NCBI GenBank assembly: GCA_013298945.1
Contig: JAAFJR010000001.1
Span: 496,001-560,000, forward strand
Length of the DNA: 64,000 nucleotides
Source: Polaromonas sp.
GTDB lineage: Bacteria; Pseudomonadota; Gammaproteobacteria; Burkholderiales; Burkholderiaceae_C
Direction: 5' to 3'
How positions within the stretch are numbered: the stretch's first letter is position 1; each line of letters begins with the position of its first letter. Below are positions 42,375 to 53,105 of the stretch, piece by piece. The notes under the pieces are model-generated. The model saw only the letters and a list, made by a program, of their open reading frames with translations, was not told the DNA's origin and did no database searches. Both the position numbers and the translations under genes were made by a program.

Positions 42375-43510
42375 CCTTTCCAAGTAAACGGAAACTTGAA
42401 CTGCGCCCAAAACCCGTTGGGCACATAGTCACCCAGCACGCCGTATTGATCTGGCCAAATTCTGTCCGCCTTGGCTGCGGAACCAAATAAGTAATCTAAA
42501 AACGCAAAGTGCGCCGCGTAATTGGTATCTAGCGCTTCTTTGTCTTGGCTGTGGTGCCAGTGGTGAAAGTTAGGGGTGACGATGATGTAGCGCAGCGGCC
42601 CTAAGCGCACGTTGACATTGCAGTGGTTAAACACCGCTTGAAAGCCGACGATGACGATGTAAGCGTCAATCACTTCTTTGCTGAAACCCAAAATGAAAAT
42701 GGAGCCCAAAATGGTGGTTCGGGTGATCAGCACTTCCAAAATATGCAGGCGCGAACCAGCCATCCAGTCCATATGCTTGGCGCTGTGGTGCACCGCGTGC
42801 AAGCGCCACAGCCAAGTCTCATGGTAGGCGCGGTGCGTCCAGTACTGCACCAAATCGGCAACGAACAAAATCAACAAAAGCTCAACGACAAATGGCAAGG
42901 CTTGAATCCACGCTTGCAAATCGCTTTTCACCGCCCAACCAAACGCTTTGTGCACCAATAAATTAGTTGCCAACAGCATGAAGCCCACCACCATGTGGTT
43001 GACGACAAAGTGCTGAAAATCGGTTTGCCACTCGGGTCGGAAGATGGGTTGGTCTTTGCGATGCGCAAAAAGCTTTTCAATAAAAATGAATATCAGCGAT
43101 GAGCCCAGCAAATCCAAAATAAACCAGTCCAAGCCAATGTAAGGCGTGTTGTCGGCAAAATCGCTCACCGGCACTTTGTGGCCGCCCAAGAGCGCCGTAG
43201 CGGCAACCAATAGAAACGCGACGGCGCTGAGCCAGCGGGCGCGACCAAAAACAATGTTGACCAAGCTCAAACCACCCGCAATCACCAATGCAGCTAGCAT
43301 GATTTGGCGTATCACGGCGACGTTGTAGTTTTGGCGCAGCTGTGGCGTTGTCAAATATTCGGGGAAATGAAACGCCAAAACGCCGAGAAAGCACAAAATC
43401 CCCAGCGACAAAGCAATGACGCCTGATATAAGCCCTTGGCCAGCAGTCATGGCGCCGTGGCTTTGGGTTAAATCGCGTAGTTGAGTAATCGGGTTGGGTT
43501 TATTTGTCAT
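42371..43510 (-). CDS. fatty acid hydroxylase/sterol desaturase family membrane protein
   Basis: A 379-residue di-iron membrane enzyme. Several helices precede and flank the His clusters: HRAYHE, HAVHHSAKHMD and FHHWHHSQD, matching the HX3H, HX2HH and HX2HH-type motifs of the family. The N-terminal 150 residues add extra membrane segments. It hydroxylates or desaturates a lipid; the substrate is not identified. Convergent with the amidohydrolase gene, divergent from the MacA-like gene. Confidence 0.9.
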   Translation of the reverse strand: MTNKPNPITQLRDLTQSHGAMTAGQGLISGVIALSLGILCFLGVLAFHFPEYLTTPQLRQNYNVAVIRQIMLAALVIAGGLSLVNIVFGRARWLSAVAFLLVAATALLGGHKVPVSDFADNTPYIGLDWFILDLLGSSLIFIFIEKLFAHRKDQPIFRPEWQTDFQHFVVNHMVVGFMLLATNLLVHKAFGWAVKSDLQAWIQALPFVVELLLILFVADLVQYWTHRAYHETWLWRLHAVHHSAKHMDWMAGSRLHILEVLITRTTILGSIFILGFSKEVIDAYIVIVGFQAVFNHCNVNVRLGPLRYIIVTPNFHHWHHSQDKEALDTNYAAHFAFLDYLFGSAAKADRIWPDQYGVLGDYVPNGFWAQFKFPFTWKG

Positions 43511-43595
43511 GGCGCATTCTAAACTTTACAAGCCCGATACAACAGATATACAGCTGGGCAATCGTAGGGCTTTGCTAGTTCGTAGAATGTAAGCT

Positions 43596-45800
43596 ATGAA
43601 AAAATCCAACTCAGCATTCAATTGGAAACTAGCCGCCATAGCCGTAGGCGTTTTAGCCTTGGCTGGCGGCGGTTATTGGTGGTACAACCAAAAGCAAGCG
43701 GCTAGCGATGTGCAATACAAAACCAGCAAGATTGAGCGCGGTAGCTTGCAGGCTAGCGTGTCTGCCAGTGGTGCGGTGAATCCGGTGACGCAGGTGTCGG
43801 TAGGTACGCAGGTGTCTGGGCAAATCAAAGAGCTGTATGTGGACTTCAACTCTGAAGTCAAAGCCGGCCAATTGATCGCGCTGATAGATCCCGAAACCTT
43901 TGAATACCGTGTTCGCTCCGCCCAAGCGGATTTAGATTCCACCCGCGCCCAAGTCCTGACAGCGCAGGCCAATGTGGCTTCTAGCAACGCCCAATTATCT
44001 CGGGCTAAACTTGATTTGGCTGAGGCACAGCGCGACTTAGAACGCCAGCAAACGCTGGTTGACAAACAGTTTGTCACCCAAAGCGTGGCAGACAAAGCGC
44101 GTGCGTTGGTGAATAATTTGACCGAATCCGTCAAAGTAGCTGAAGCGCAAATGGCGGTGACCAATGCACAAGTCAAAAGCGCCCAAGCAAGCGTGGCACA
44201 ACGTGAATCGTCACTCGCGCAAGCACGGATTGACTTGACCCGTACCAAAATCACCTCACCTGTGAACGGCATCGTCATCAAACGTTCCATCGAAAAAGGC
44301 CAAACCGTGGCGGCGAGTTTGTCGTCGCCAGAGTTGTTTGTGATCGCCCAAAACCTACAAGATATGCAAGTGGACGCAAGTATTGATGAAAGCGATGTGG
44401 GCAAAATCCGCACCGGTCAAAAAGCGACCTTTACGGTTGATGCGTTTGCTGGCCAAACCTTTGAAGGCGAAGTACGCCAAGTCCGAAAAGCAGCGCAAAC
44501 TGTGGCGAATGTGGTGACTTACACGGCGGTGATTGGTTTCTCAAACAACGGTGGCCGTTTGCTGCCAGGCATGACGGCGAACGTGCGTGTTATTACCGAG
44601 GCGCGTGAAAACGTGCTCAAAGTGGCCAATGCGGCACTACGCATGAAGATTGCAGGTGTCGAACCGGCAACATCCGCCTCTCCTGCAGCACCAGCCGCGC
44701 CTGGCACGCATCCAGCTGGAACATCGGGCGATGCCAAGGGTTGGACTTGGCTGTCTGAAGCCGTGGCGCAACAGGGCCCTGGCGGCGGAGGTGGCGGCGG
44801 TGGTTTGGCAGCTATGCGTGAACGCCTCGTCTCCGAGTTGCAGCTTAGCGCCGAGCAACAAACCAAGCTTGATGCGATCAGTGCCGAGTTACGCCCTAAA
44901 TTCATGGCGATGCGTGACATGAGCGAAGATGAACGCCCTGCAGCCCGTGAAAAAGTCACCGCTGAAATGCGTCAAAAAATCATGGCGATGTTGACAGCTG
45001 AGCAAAAGCCGAAGTACCAAGCCATCATCGCTACGCAACAGCAAGCACGCGCTACTGGAACTGCAAATGCGCCTGCTGGATCAAATTCATCAACATCACC
45101 AGTGATGCCCAAAGGCGCTAGCAGTGCTGCAAATGATGCTAAAAACAATTCAAAATTAATAGCACCGCAGGCAATAAATACGCCGGCTACAGGTCAAAAA
45201 CAGGGTGAAAAAACTGGTTCTGCTGCAACGGCACCAATCGCAGCTGCTGCGTCTACTGCACCCACCGCTCCTGCCATGGATGCTGGAGCGAGTGGGGGAG
45301 GAGGTGGCAACCCAGCCACGCAGTTCCGAAATTTGATGGTCGCTCAACTCGCGCTGACGCCAGCTCAAATCGAAAAAGTCGATGCCATCTACGCCGATGC
45401 ACGCCCCAAGTTCATGACCCTGCGCGACTTACCGCAAGAAGAGCGTGGCAAAGCGCGTGAAAAAATAACGGCTGAAATCCGTGCCCAATTGCGCGACCAA
45501 ATGACAGCTGAGCAAAAGCCGAAGTTTGATGCTTTGGTAGCCGCTGCCGCCAACCGCCAAGTCACCCGTGGCAAGATTTACTTGATGGGGGCTGACGGTA
45601 AGCCGAAAGCCTATAACGTGCGCCTAGGCATCACCGACGGCAGCAGCACTGAGCTGATTGTGTCGCCCAATTCTCCCGATGCAGCAGAACTGGTTGAAGG
45701 TGCAACGCTGATCATTGGCACGGTCAACACCGGCGCAACGGCTGGTGCATCAACACCCGCACGACCTGCTGGCGCGGCTGGTCCACGGATGGCGTTTTAA
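43596..45800 (+). CDS. MacA-like periplasmic adaptor with two inserted LTXXQ/Spy-like modules
   Basis: An efflux adaptor of 734 residues against about 370-400 normally. The N-terminal helix (10-28) is followed by a lipoyl half (VNPVTQVSVGTQVSGQIKEL), a long coiled hairpin (105-215), the second lipoyl half (TKITSPVNGIVIKRSIEKGQ) and a beta barrel to about 345. Two similar helical modules then follow, at about 405-480 and 575-650 (LTAEQKPK, RPKFM, ER-AREK-TAE), separated by Gly- and Ala/Pro-rich linkers. The membrane-proximal strands resume at 655-715. Forms a tripartite exporter with the next two genes. Confidence 0.88.
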   Translation: MKKSNSAFNWKLAAIAVGVLALAGGGYWWYNQKQAASDVQYKTSKIERGSLQASVSASGAVNPVTQVSVGTQVSGQIKELYVDFNSEVKAGQLIALIDPETFEYRVRSAQADLDSTRAQVLTAQANVASSNAQLSRAKLDLAEAQRDLERQQTLVDKQFVTQSVADKARALVNNLTESVKVAEAQMAVTNAQVKSAQASVAQRESSLAQARIDLTRTKITSPVNGIVIKRSIEKGQTVAASLSSPELFVIAQNLQDMQVDASIDESDVGKIRTGQKATFTVDAFAGQTFEGEVRQVRKAAQTVANVVTYTAVIGFSNNGGRLLPGMTANVRVITEARENVLKVANAALRMKIAGVEPATSASPAAPAAPGTHPAGTSGDAKGWTWLSEAVAQQGPGGGGGGGGLAAMRERLVSELQLSAEQQTKLDAISAELRPKFMAMRDMSEDERPAAREKVTAEMRQKIMAMLTAEQKPKYQAIIATQQQARATGTANAPAGSNSSTSPVMPKGASSAANDAKNNSKLIAPQAINTPATGQKQGEKTGSAATAPIAAAASTAPTAPAMDAGASGGGGGNPATQFRNLMVAQLALTPAQIEKVDAIYADARPKFMTLRDLPQEERGKAREKITAEIRAQLRDQMTAEQKPKFDALVAAAANRQVTRGKIYLMGADGKPKAYNVRLGITDGSSTELIVSPNSPDAAELVEGATLIIGTVNTGATAGASTPARPAGAAGPRMAF
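45138..45198 (-). repeat. interspersed repeat copy 13, in-frame in the MacA-like linker
   Basis: Core GGCAATAAATACGCCGGCTA at 45170-45189, with a longer degenerate hairpin arm (AATTCAAAATTAATAGC) before it. It encodes residues about 515-534 (AKNNSKLIAPQAINTPATGQ) in the linker between the two Spy-like modules, in the orientation without stop codons. Confidence 0.85.
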
Positions 45801-45815
45801 GACATCTGAAAATCT

Positions 45816-46516
45816 ATGGAAAACCTGATTCAAGCCCGCGATTTGGTCAAGACCTACACCATGGGTGACCAAACCGTGCATGCGCTGCGCGGTGTGTCTA
45901 TCGACATTGCCAAAGGCGATTTTGTCGCCATCATGGGCGCATCGGGCTCTGGCAAATCGACGCTGATGAATATTTTTGGTTGTCTCGATTTACCAACGAC
46001 TGGCCAATATCACTTAGCGGGTGAAGCGGTTGAGGGCATGGCGCAAGACCAGTTGGCATCGATACGCAATCGGCGCATCGGCTTTGTGTTCCAGCAATTC
46101 AACCTGCTGCCACGCACCAGTGCTTTAGAAAACGTCGAGTTGCCTATGGTTTACGGCGGCATCAAAGCGCCAGAGCGGCATGAGCGGGCGATGAAAGCGC
46201 TGACGCAAGTCGGTTTGGGCGAACGCTTTCACCACACGCCGGCAGTGTTGTCGGGCGGGCAACAGCAGCGGGTGGCGATTGCGCGTGCCTTGGTGAACCA
46301 ACCGCAGCTCATTTTGGCGGATGAACCGACAGGCGCGTTGGACTCGCAGACCTCAGAAGACATCATGAACCTGCTCACCGAACTGAACAAAACCGGTATG
46401 ACGGTGGTGTTGGTGACGCACGAGGCAGACATTGCCGAGTGGGCGAGGCGCAAGATTGTGTTTAAGGATGGTCATATTGTTGAGGATATTGTGCAAGCTC
46501 AAAAAGGAGTTCCAGC

Positions 46517-46520
<4 letters not shown>
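45816..46520 (+). CDS. MacB-type ABC transporter ATPase
   Basis: A 234-residue nucleotide-binding subunit of the LolD/MacB class. Walker A is GASGSGKST, the Q-loop lies in FVFQQFNLLP, the signature is LSGGQQQRVAIARAL, Walker B is LILADEPTGALD and the switch His is in VTHEADIAEW. The ATPase is separate from the permease, unlike fused MacB. It overlaps the permease gene by ATGA. It powers export with the long adaptor upstream. Confidence 0.93.
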
Positions 46521-47749
<1,229 letters not shown>

Positions 47750-47813
47750 AAAATATTTTATCCTTTGTATTTTTACTAAACGATTAAAAGCGTCAACAAT
47801 AGAACTTAATGTT

Positions 47814-50800
47814 TCAACTTTTTTCGTATTTTTTTAAGATTTTTTGGAAAGCATCGATTTTGAAAGGCTTTGAGAGGTAGTCATCCATTTGATTTGCGAT
47901 ACACAATTCTCTGTCTCCTTCCATGGCATTGGCTGTCATAGCAATGATGGGAGTCCTTTTTAGCTGTCTGCTTTTTTCAAGGTCTCGAATAATTCCCGTA
48001 GCTTCTATTCCACCCATCTCGGCCATTTGCAAGTCCATCAAAATCAAGTCGTAGGTTTTTTCGTCAAAAAATTTCAATGCTTCTATACCGTTGTTGGCAA
48101 CGTCATATTGGTGGCCCCATTTTTTCAGGAGTGCCGTCGCCAATTTTTGATTCAGCGGGTTATCCTCAACGAGCAGAATACTCATTGAAGCGGCAAGCTC
48201 TTGAACCTTTGAAGCAGCTGGAACCGTTTGGCTTTTTACTGCATTGTTAAGTCCAATGACGTTGGATACAGCATTGTGGATCTCATCTTGATTTGCAGGT
48301 TTTAATAAGTAATCTTTGATATTGGTGGTTGCTTTGTATTTCTCAACATCAATCATCCTGCTGCTAGACGATAGCATGATGATTGGAATATCTTTGGCTT
48401 GTTCGATCTGATATAGCTCGGTTGCCGTCTCAAAACCATTTGTTTCTGGCATCACACAATCCAAGATGATGCAGTCAATATCACTTTGCTCAGTTGTAAA
48501 GTAATCTATTGCATCTCTGCCTGAACTTTTTGATACGGTATAGGTTCCAAATCTTTCAAACGTCTTCTTTAGTATCGTCAGATTGGTATGGTTGTCATCA
48601 ATCAGCATGATTTTTTTTGCCAACAGAGAGGCTGGCTTAATTTTGATCAGCTCTTTTTGAAGAATTTCGTCAACCCCTAAATCCAAAGCGACGGAGAATG
48701 TGCTACCAATATTTGGCTCGCTTTCAAGACTGAGATCGCCCCCCATCATAGTAACCAAGCTTTTAGTGATCGATAATCCTAGCCCGGTGCCGCCAAATTT
48801 CCTAGTCGTTGACCCGTCTTCCTGGATAAATGCCTCGAAAATTTTGTCTTGCATATTTGCAGGAATGCCAATGCCCGTATCCTTAATACCGATTTTTATT
48901 TTAAAAATTTTAGGATCTGATGTATCAACGGTCGCTGCTTGGACAATTACGAGAACTTCACCTTTGATGGTGAACTTGATTGCGTTTCCAATTAAATTCA
49001 AAAGAACTTGACGAATTCGTCCAGGGTCGCCCAGCAACTGTTGCGGGATTTTAGGGTCGATATCAAGCGCTAATTCAATATTCTTTTCTTGAGCACGCAA
49101 GCTGAGGCTGCGCAGCGTATCTAAAATCAGTCGTCTCAAGTCAAAAGCAATTGTTTCAATCGACATCTTCCCAGCTTCAATTTTTGAGAAGTCAAGAATG
49201 TCATTGATGATGTCCAGCAAAGAATCTGCTGATGCATTCACAATTTCAAGGTATTCCCTTTGATGTTTATCAAGCGGTGTGTCAAGCACTAGTTGTGTCA
49301 TTCCAATGATGCTGTTCATCGGCGTCCTGATCTCATGACTCATGTTCGCAAGAAAATCACTTTTGGAAAGACTTGCTGCCTCTGCTGCTTTTTTCGCTTG
49401 AATTAAAGCGCGTTCAGCTGTCTTCTGGTCTGAAATGTCAACAATGGTTCCTACCAGTCCCCTCAGTGTTCCGTCGGGTTTGTTGATGGCTGTTTTGCTG
49501 TACAGGACATCAATATTTCGATTGTTGGGTAATTCAAGAATAGCTTCATAAAGCTGCTTGCCACCATTTTCAACAAGCAAACGGTCTTGTTCAAATTGCA
49601 TTTGAGCATTTTTCTCACTTAGTAAGTCAAAAACTGACTTACCGACATAATCTTCTGCGCGGATAGCAAAAAGTTTGCAAAAAGCTTTGTTTATTCTTTC
49701 GTATTTCCCATGTGCATCTTTTAAATACACGGGTAAGGGAATGGATTCAAACAGGGCATCGATAAAGCTAAAGTTCTCTCGAAGCTGCGCAGAGGCGTGT
49801 CTTTGTTCGGTGATGTCGGTCAATCGTCCAGTAATTCCTATTACTTGCCCTTTTTCATCCCTGTCGATCTGGGCGTAAATGTCCAGCCAGCGATAGCCAC
49901 CAGATTTCGTCAGATAGCGAGTTTGATGCTTTATGTAGTTGTCGTGTCCTTGTACAAAAACTTCAAATCCTTGCCGAGCTACAACAGCATCACTTTCATA
50001 AACAAAATCAAGATGACATTTTCCAAGGGAATCCTCTATAAGAAAACCAGTTATCTCTGTCCACGCCGGATTTAAAAACGTCCAGTTTCCATTTGTATCA
50101 GCCCTGAAAATAACTTCTTTGAGGCTGTTGACAGTGTTGCGATATTGTTTTTCACTGATTTCAATTTTTTCAGCAAGTTGTTTAATTTGTGTGACTTCTG
50201 TTCGAATCGCAATGAATTGATAGGGTTCTCCTTGCTGGTCTAAGAAGGGAACAATGGTTACATCGACCCAATAGCTGGAACCGTTTTTGGCCGTGTTACA
50301 AATCTCTCCATGCCATACTTTGCCTGATTTAATCGTCTGCCAAAGATTTGCAAAAAATTCGTTTGAATGACGTCCTGAATTGATGATACTGTGGTTTTTA
50401 CCAATTAAAGTATCGCGCTCATGGCCGCTAATGGCGCAAAACTTGTCATTGACATACAAAATCTTACCATCGGTGTCTGTAATGCTCACAATGGCATGTT
50501 GGTCCATAGCAAAACGTTGATTAACTAACTCTAGCCGACGCGCTTCTTGCTGCTTTACCAAGTCTGGAAGTAAAGCTGATAAACCCTCTAAATCGTCCTC
50601 GGCGGGTAGTGTCAAACTTGCTTCGCTATGCTGAATTAGCGTGCTGGCCGCTTCCCTTAGTGAACTTAAAACTTGATTTCGGCTAACGATGTCATTGCGC
50701 ATGCGCTCATTGACTATTGTTAGCTCTGTCGACCCGATTTCTAGACTTCGGGTACGCAAATCTAAGTCACGCTCATACTGTTCATAGGTTGCATCAATCC

Positions 50801-50960
50801 TTTCAAGAAAGCCTTGTATTCCAGACATGAACTTCCGTACCTCAATGGGTAATGCATCATTTTCAGATATTGCTGAAGCAGCTTTAAACAGCCGTTCAAC
50901 ACTTTCTTCAGAGTCAATATCGCATAAGCGACGAAGCTGTCTTGAAAGGGTACGATGCAT
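47814..50960 (-). CDS. multi-PAS hybrid histidine kinase with two receivers
   Basis: A 1048-residue soluble kinase with no TM helix. An N-terminal coiled coil (about 45-115) is followed by three PAS domains (about 145-260, 272-385, 400-515). HisKA has H542 (NMSHEIRT); HATPase has NLIGNAIKF, DTGIGIP and GGTGLGLS. REC1 has D834 (ILDCVMP), REC2 has D976 (ILMDLQM) and K1031 (SKPF). No Hpt or output domain. It is cotranscribed, 2 bases apart, behind a FIST protein that is its likely sensor partner. Confidence 0.93.
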   Translation of the reverse strand: MHRTLSRQLRRLCDIDSEESVERLFKAASAISENDALPIEVRKFMSGIQGFLERIDATYEQYERDLDLRTRSLEIGSTELTIVNERMRNDIVSRNQVLSSLREAASTLIQHSEASLTLPAEDDLEGLSALLPDLVKQQEARRLELVNQRFAMDQHAIVSITDTDGKILYVNDKFCAISGHERDTLIGKNHSIINSGRHSNEFFANLWQTIKSGKVWHGEICNTAKNGSSYWVDVTIVPFLDQQGEPYQFIAIRTEVTQIKQLAEKIEISEKQYRNTVNSLKEVIFRADTNGNWTFLNPAWTEITGFLIEDSLGKCHLDFVYESDAVVARQGFEVFVQGHDNYIKHQTRYLTKSGGYRWLDIYAQIDRDEKGQVIGITGRLTDITEQRHASAQLRENFSFIDALFESIPLPVYLKDAHGKYERINKAFCKLFAIRAEDYVGKSVFDLLSEKNAQMQFEQDRLLVENGGKQLYEAILELPNNRNIDVLYSKTAINKPDGTLRGLVGTIVDISDQKTAERALIQAKKAAEAASLSKSDFLANMSHEIRTPMNSIIGMTQLVLDTPLDKHQREYLEIVNASADSLLDIINDILDFSKIEAGKMSIETIAFDLRRLILDTLRSLSLRAQEKNIELALDIDPKIPQQLLGDPGRIRQVLLNLIGNAIKFTIKGEVLVIVQAATVDTSDPKIFKIKIGIKDTGIGIPANMQDKIFEAFIQEDGSTTRKFGGTGLGLSITKSLVTMMGGDLSLESEPNIGSTFSVALDLGVDEILQKELIKIKPASLLAKKIMLIDDNHTNLTILKKTFERFGTYTVSKSSGRDAIDYFTTEQSDIDCIILDCVMPETNGFETATELYQIEQAKDIPIIMLSSSSRMIDVEKYKATTNIKDYLLKPANQDEIHNAVSNVIGLNNAVKSQTVPAASKVQELAASMSILLVEDNPLNQKLATALLKKWGHQYDVANNGIEALKFFDEKTYDLILMDLQMAEMGGIEATGIIRDLEKSRQLKRTPIIAMTANAMEGDRELCIANQMDDYLSKPFKIDAFQKILKKYEKS

Positions 50961-50962
50961 AT

Positions 50963-52108
50963 TTAGATTTCGGTTATCAAAGTGATTGTCATAGTTTGGT
51001 TATTCAAATGACATACACCATGGAAAGCAGTTTCAGCAATTTCACCGTTGGAGTAAAATCCAGTTATCGTTGTGTTTTTACCGAGTTCATCTGCTACTGC
51101 TTCGACTTCTTCATCGACGCGATCTCCCATGACCAGTTTACGTCCGACACAACTTACTAAAATTCCGAGTGATTCTGCATTGACACCGGTTGAAGATTCA
51201 GTAGCGTGCTGTGCGGCAGTTTCAGCACCTTCAATCAGTTTTTCTGTACTTGAGTGCATGAGCTTAAGATAACCATTTGGATCAATATCTCCCGCCAAAG
51301 TCAGAGACCCTTCTGCCTCGTTCATCCCAAGAATTGTTCTGAAGATGCCACTTTTCTCTTGGTTTTTGCCCATCATTTCAAAAGGAAAAAGTAAGCCTGA
51401 TGCCGGTAATCCATCGGCGTGATCCCCAAGATAAAGTTTGTATATGTCTAGCGCTCGGTCGCCGTCAAGCTCATACAAAACATTCCCTGAGGATTTGGTA
51501 ACTTTTCGAGCTGGTCCAAAAGGTTTCCAGCCAGCAAAAGAACCGTAACTTAACCGAATAGCATTGCCATACAAACCAATAATGACAATCTGATCATCTT
51601 TGGAGCCTGCGGGGCCGAGCGTCCAAGTCTGTTTAAAGGCCCCAGCATCGGCAGCGAGGCCACCGGAAATGGTGACATGTTTTGGTAGTTGAGATTGCAA
51701 TCCAGATACCAGCCCACTACCGTTGATATTTACGCCAACGCCAAAGACAAGAACGCCCATTAAGTCTTCGTGAGGAAGTTCCTTCGCCAATCGTTCTCCT
51801 GCGCTCTGAGAATCTTCCATACCGATGAGTGATGTAGTTCGTGCCAATACCTTGGTTTTTTCAAATTTAATCGACGTGACAACACAAGTGTTGTCGTATA
51901 CGAGATCAACAGCTATCTCACCAGCAGTAGAGCAGCCAGAGATGATTGCATTGGGGGCAACTTGGAATAGGGCTTGGGAAAGCTCTTGTGTTTGGAAAAA
52001 AGGGAGTGCGCCAAATACAAGTATCAAGTCCGGCTTAAAAGCAGCAAGTGAAGCTATCCCAGTATTGATGTCTGAGGTCGATTTTAAAAGTATTTGATGT
52101 GTTTTCAT
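50963..52108 (-). CDS. FIST domain sensory protein
   Basis: A 381-residue protein with FIST_N (SLAAFKPDLILVFG, IISGCSTAGEI, GVLVFGVGVNINGSGLVSGLQ) followed by FIST_C (LPASGLLFPFEM to GFYSNGEIAETAFHGVCHLNNQTMTITLITE). FIST domains are proposed to sense small ligands such as amino acids and to signal to kinases. The gene lies 2 bases before the multi-PAS kinase. No membrane segment; cytoplasmic. Confidence 0.92.
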   Translation of the reverse strand: MKTHQILLKSTSDINTGIASLAAFKPDLILVFGALPFFQTQELSQALFQVAPNAIISGCSTAGEIAVDLVYDNTCVVTSIKFEKTKVLARTTSLIGMEDSQSAGERLAKELPHEDLMGVLVFGVGVNINGSGLVSGLQSQLPKHVTISGGLAADAGAFKQTWTLGPAGSKDDQIVIIGLYGNAIRLSYGSFAGWKPFGPARKVTKSSGNVLYELDGDRALDIYKLYLGDHADGLPASGLLFPFEMMGKNQEKSGIFRTILGMNEAEGSLTLAGDIDPNGYLKLMHSSTEKLIEGAETAAQHATESSTGVNAESLGILVSCVGRKLVMGDRVDEEVEAVADELGKNTTITGFYSNGEIAETAFHGVCHLNNQTMTITLITEI

Positions 52109-52323
52109 GTTTATACGCGTAGTGGCTAAAGCAATATTTTTAAATAGGAAAACTAATTACTTAGTGGTTTTTGTAAAAGATTGACTTTAAGTGTTTCAAT
52201 CTGCTTTATTCATTATCTCGGATATTGCTTCGTTGGTACTTGAAACTGGTTCAACGCAAAAACAGATAAATCAAATTTTTATCACGGATTTGAACCGTCT
52301 AAATAAATACATATTCCCGCTTT

Positions 52324-53097
52324 TTAAGCCACGTTTGAGATAACCTTCTCAAGCTCCGCTTTACTAAACTGCAAGGGCGCATCAAATAACTGGTCGATCA
52401 GCGCCGCTTCACGCTTTTTAACAGTTTCCAAAAAGTAAGCGGGACCTTCGGGTTGGCCGGATTTGCTGGGCTTTTTGGGACCCATAGCGGCGAAAGTGTC
52501 AAAACCAGATTCTAAAAAATGTTGCAGCGCTGCCATGCCTGCAAGAGAAGCGGGTTTGCGCATCATCTTCAGCGCCATGCGCAAACCAGGTGTGCGGGTC
52601 AGCGTGACTAGTTCTTGCCCCACGCGCAACGCACCTGAGAGCTGTGCATCGCGGTCAGTACGTCTGCCAACATGTTGCCAAGCGGTGATGTAGCGGTCTA
52701 TGTCACCACTGCTTTTTGTCGTTTTTACAGATGAATTGAGCCAACTTTTCGCCATCGCCAAGTCCAAATCTTCCGTCAAACTGTGCAGTTCTGCCAATGA
52801 CACGGCGGTTTCTACCACCTGCTTAGGGAACATACGCTCAAGCGTGCCTGCAATGCGGGAGAATTGCGCGTCACGCTGTGAGTAATCCTTTTCGCTGTAC
52901 AGTTCTTCTAAGAAAAACTGGGTGGCGGGTTGGTATTGTGGGGTGTGTAGCAGGTCAGAATACGTGCCGTTGAAGCGTTGGGCTTGAAAGGCTTTGATTT
53001 CGCTCACGGCTTGCGCCAATCCGGCTGTATCCGATGCCAATTGGCGTAATTGGGCTACTTTTTCAACGGCAGTTTGGATGGTTTGCTTGGCGGACAT
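52324..53097 (-). CDS. conserved hypothetical protein, helical
   Basis: A protein of 257 residues from ATG 53097 (the frame opens at TTG 53130). All-alpha appearance, with ATQFFLEELYSEKDYSQRDAQFSRI as its most distinctive motif, recalling FFLEELYG-type proteins of Burkholderiales without assigned function. Lys/Pro-rich segment near 200 (GPKKPSKSGQPEG). No signal or TM. It is divergent from the P-loop kinase gene with the starts 8 to 32 bases apart, so the promoters must overlap the genes. Confidence 0.75.
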   Translation of the reverse strand: MSAKQTIQTAVEKVAQLRQLASDTAGLAQAVSEIKAFQAQRFNGTYSDLLHTPQYQPATQFFLEELYSEKDYSQRDAQFSRIAGTLERMFPKQVVETAVSLAELHSLTEDLDLAMAKSWLNSSVKTTKSSGDIDRYITAWQHVGRRTDRDAQLSGALRVGQELVTLTRTPGLRMALKMMRKPASLAGMAALQHFLESGFDTFAAMGPKKPSKSGQPEGPAYFLETVKKREAALIDQLFDAPLQFSKAELEKVISNVA

Positions 53098-53105
53098 GGT
53101 TTTGA

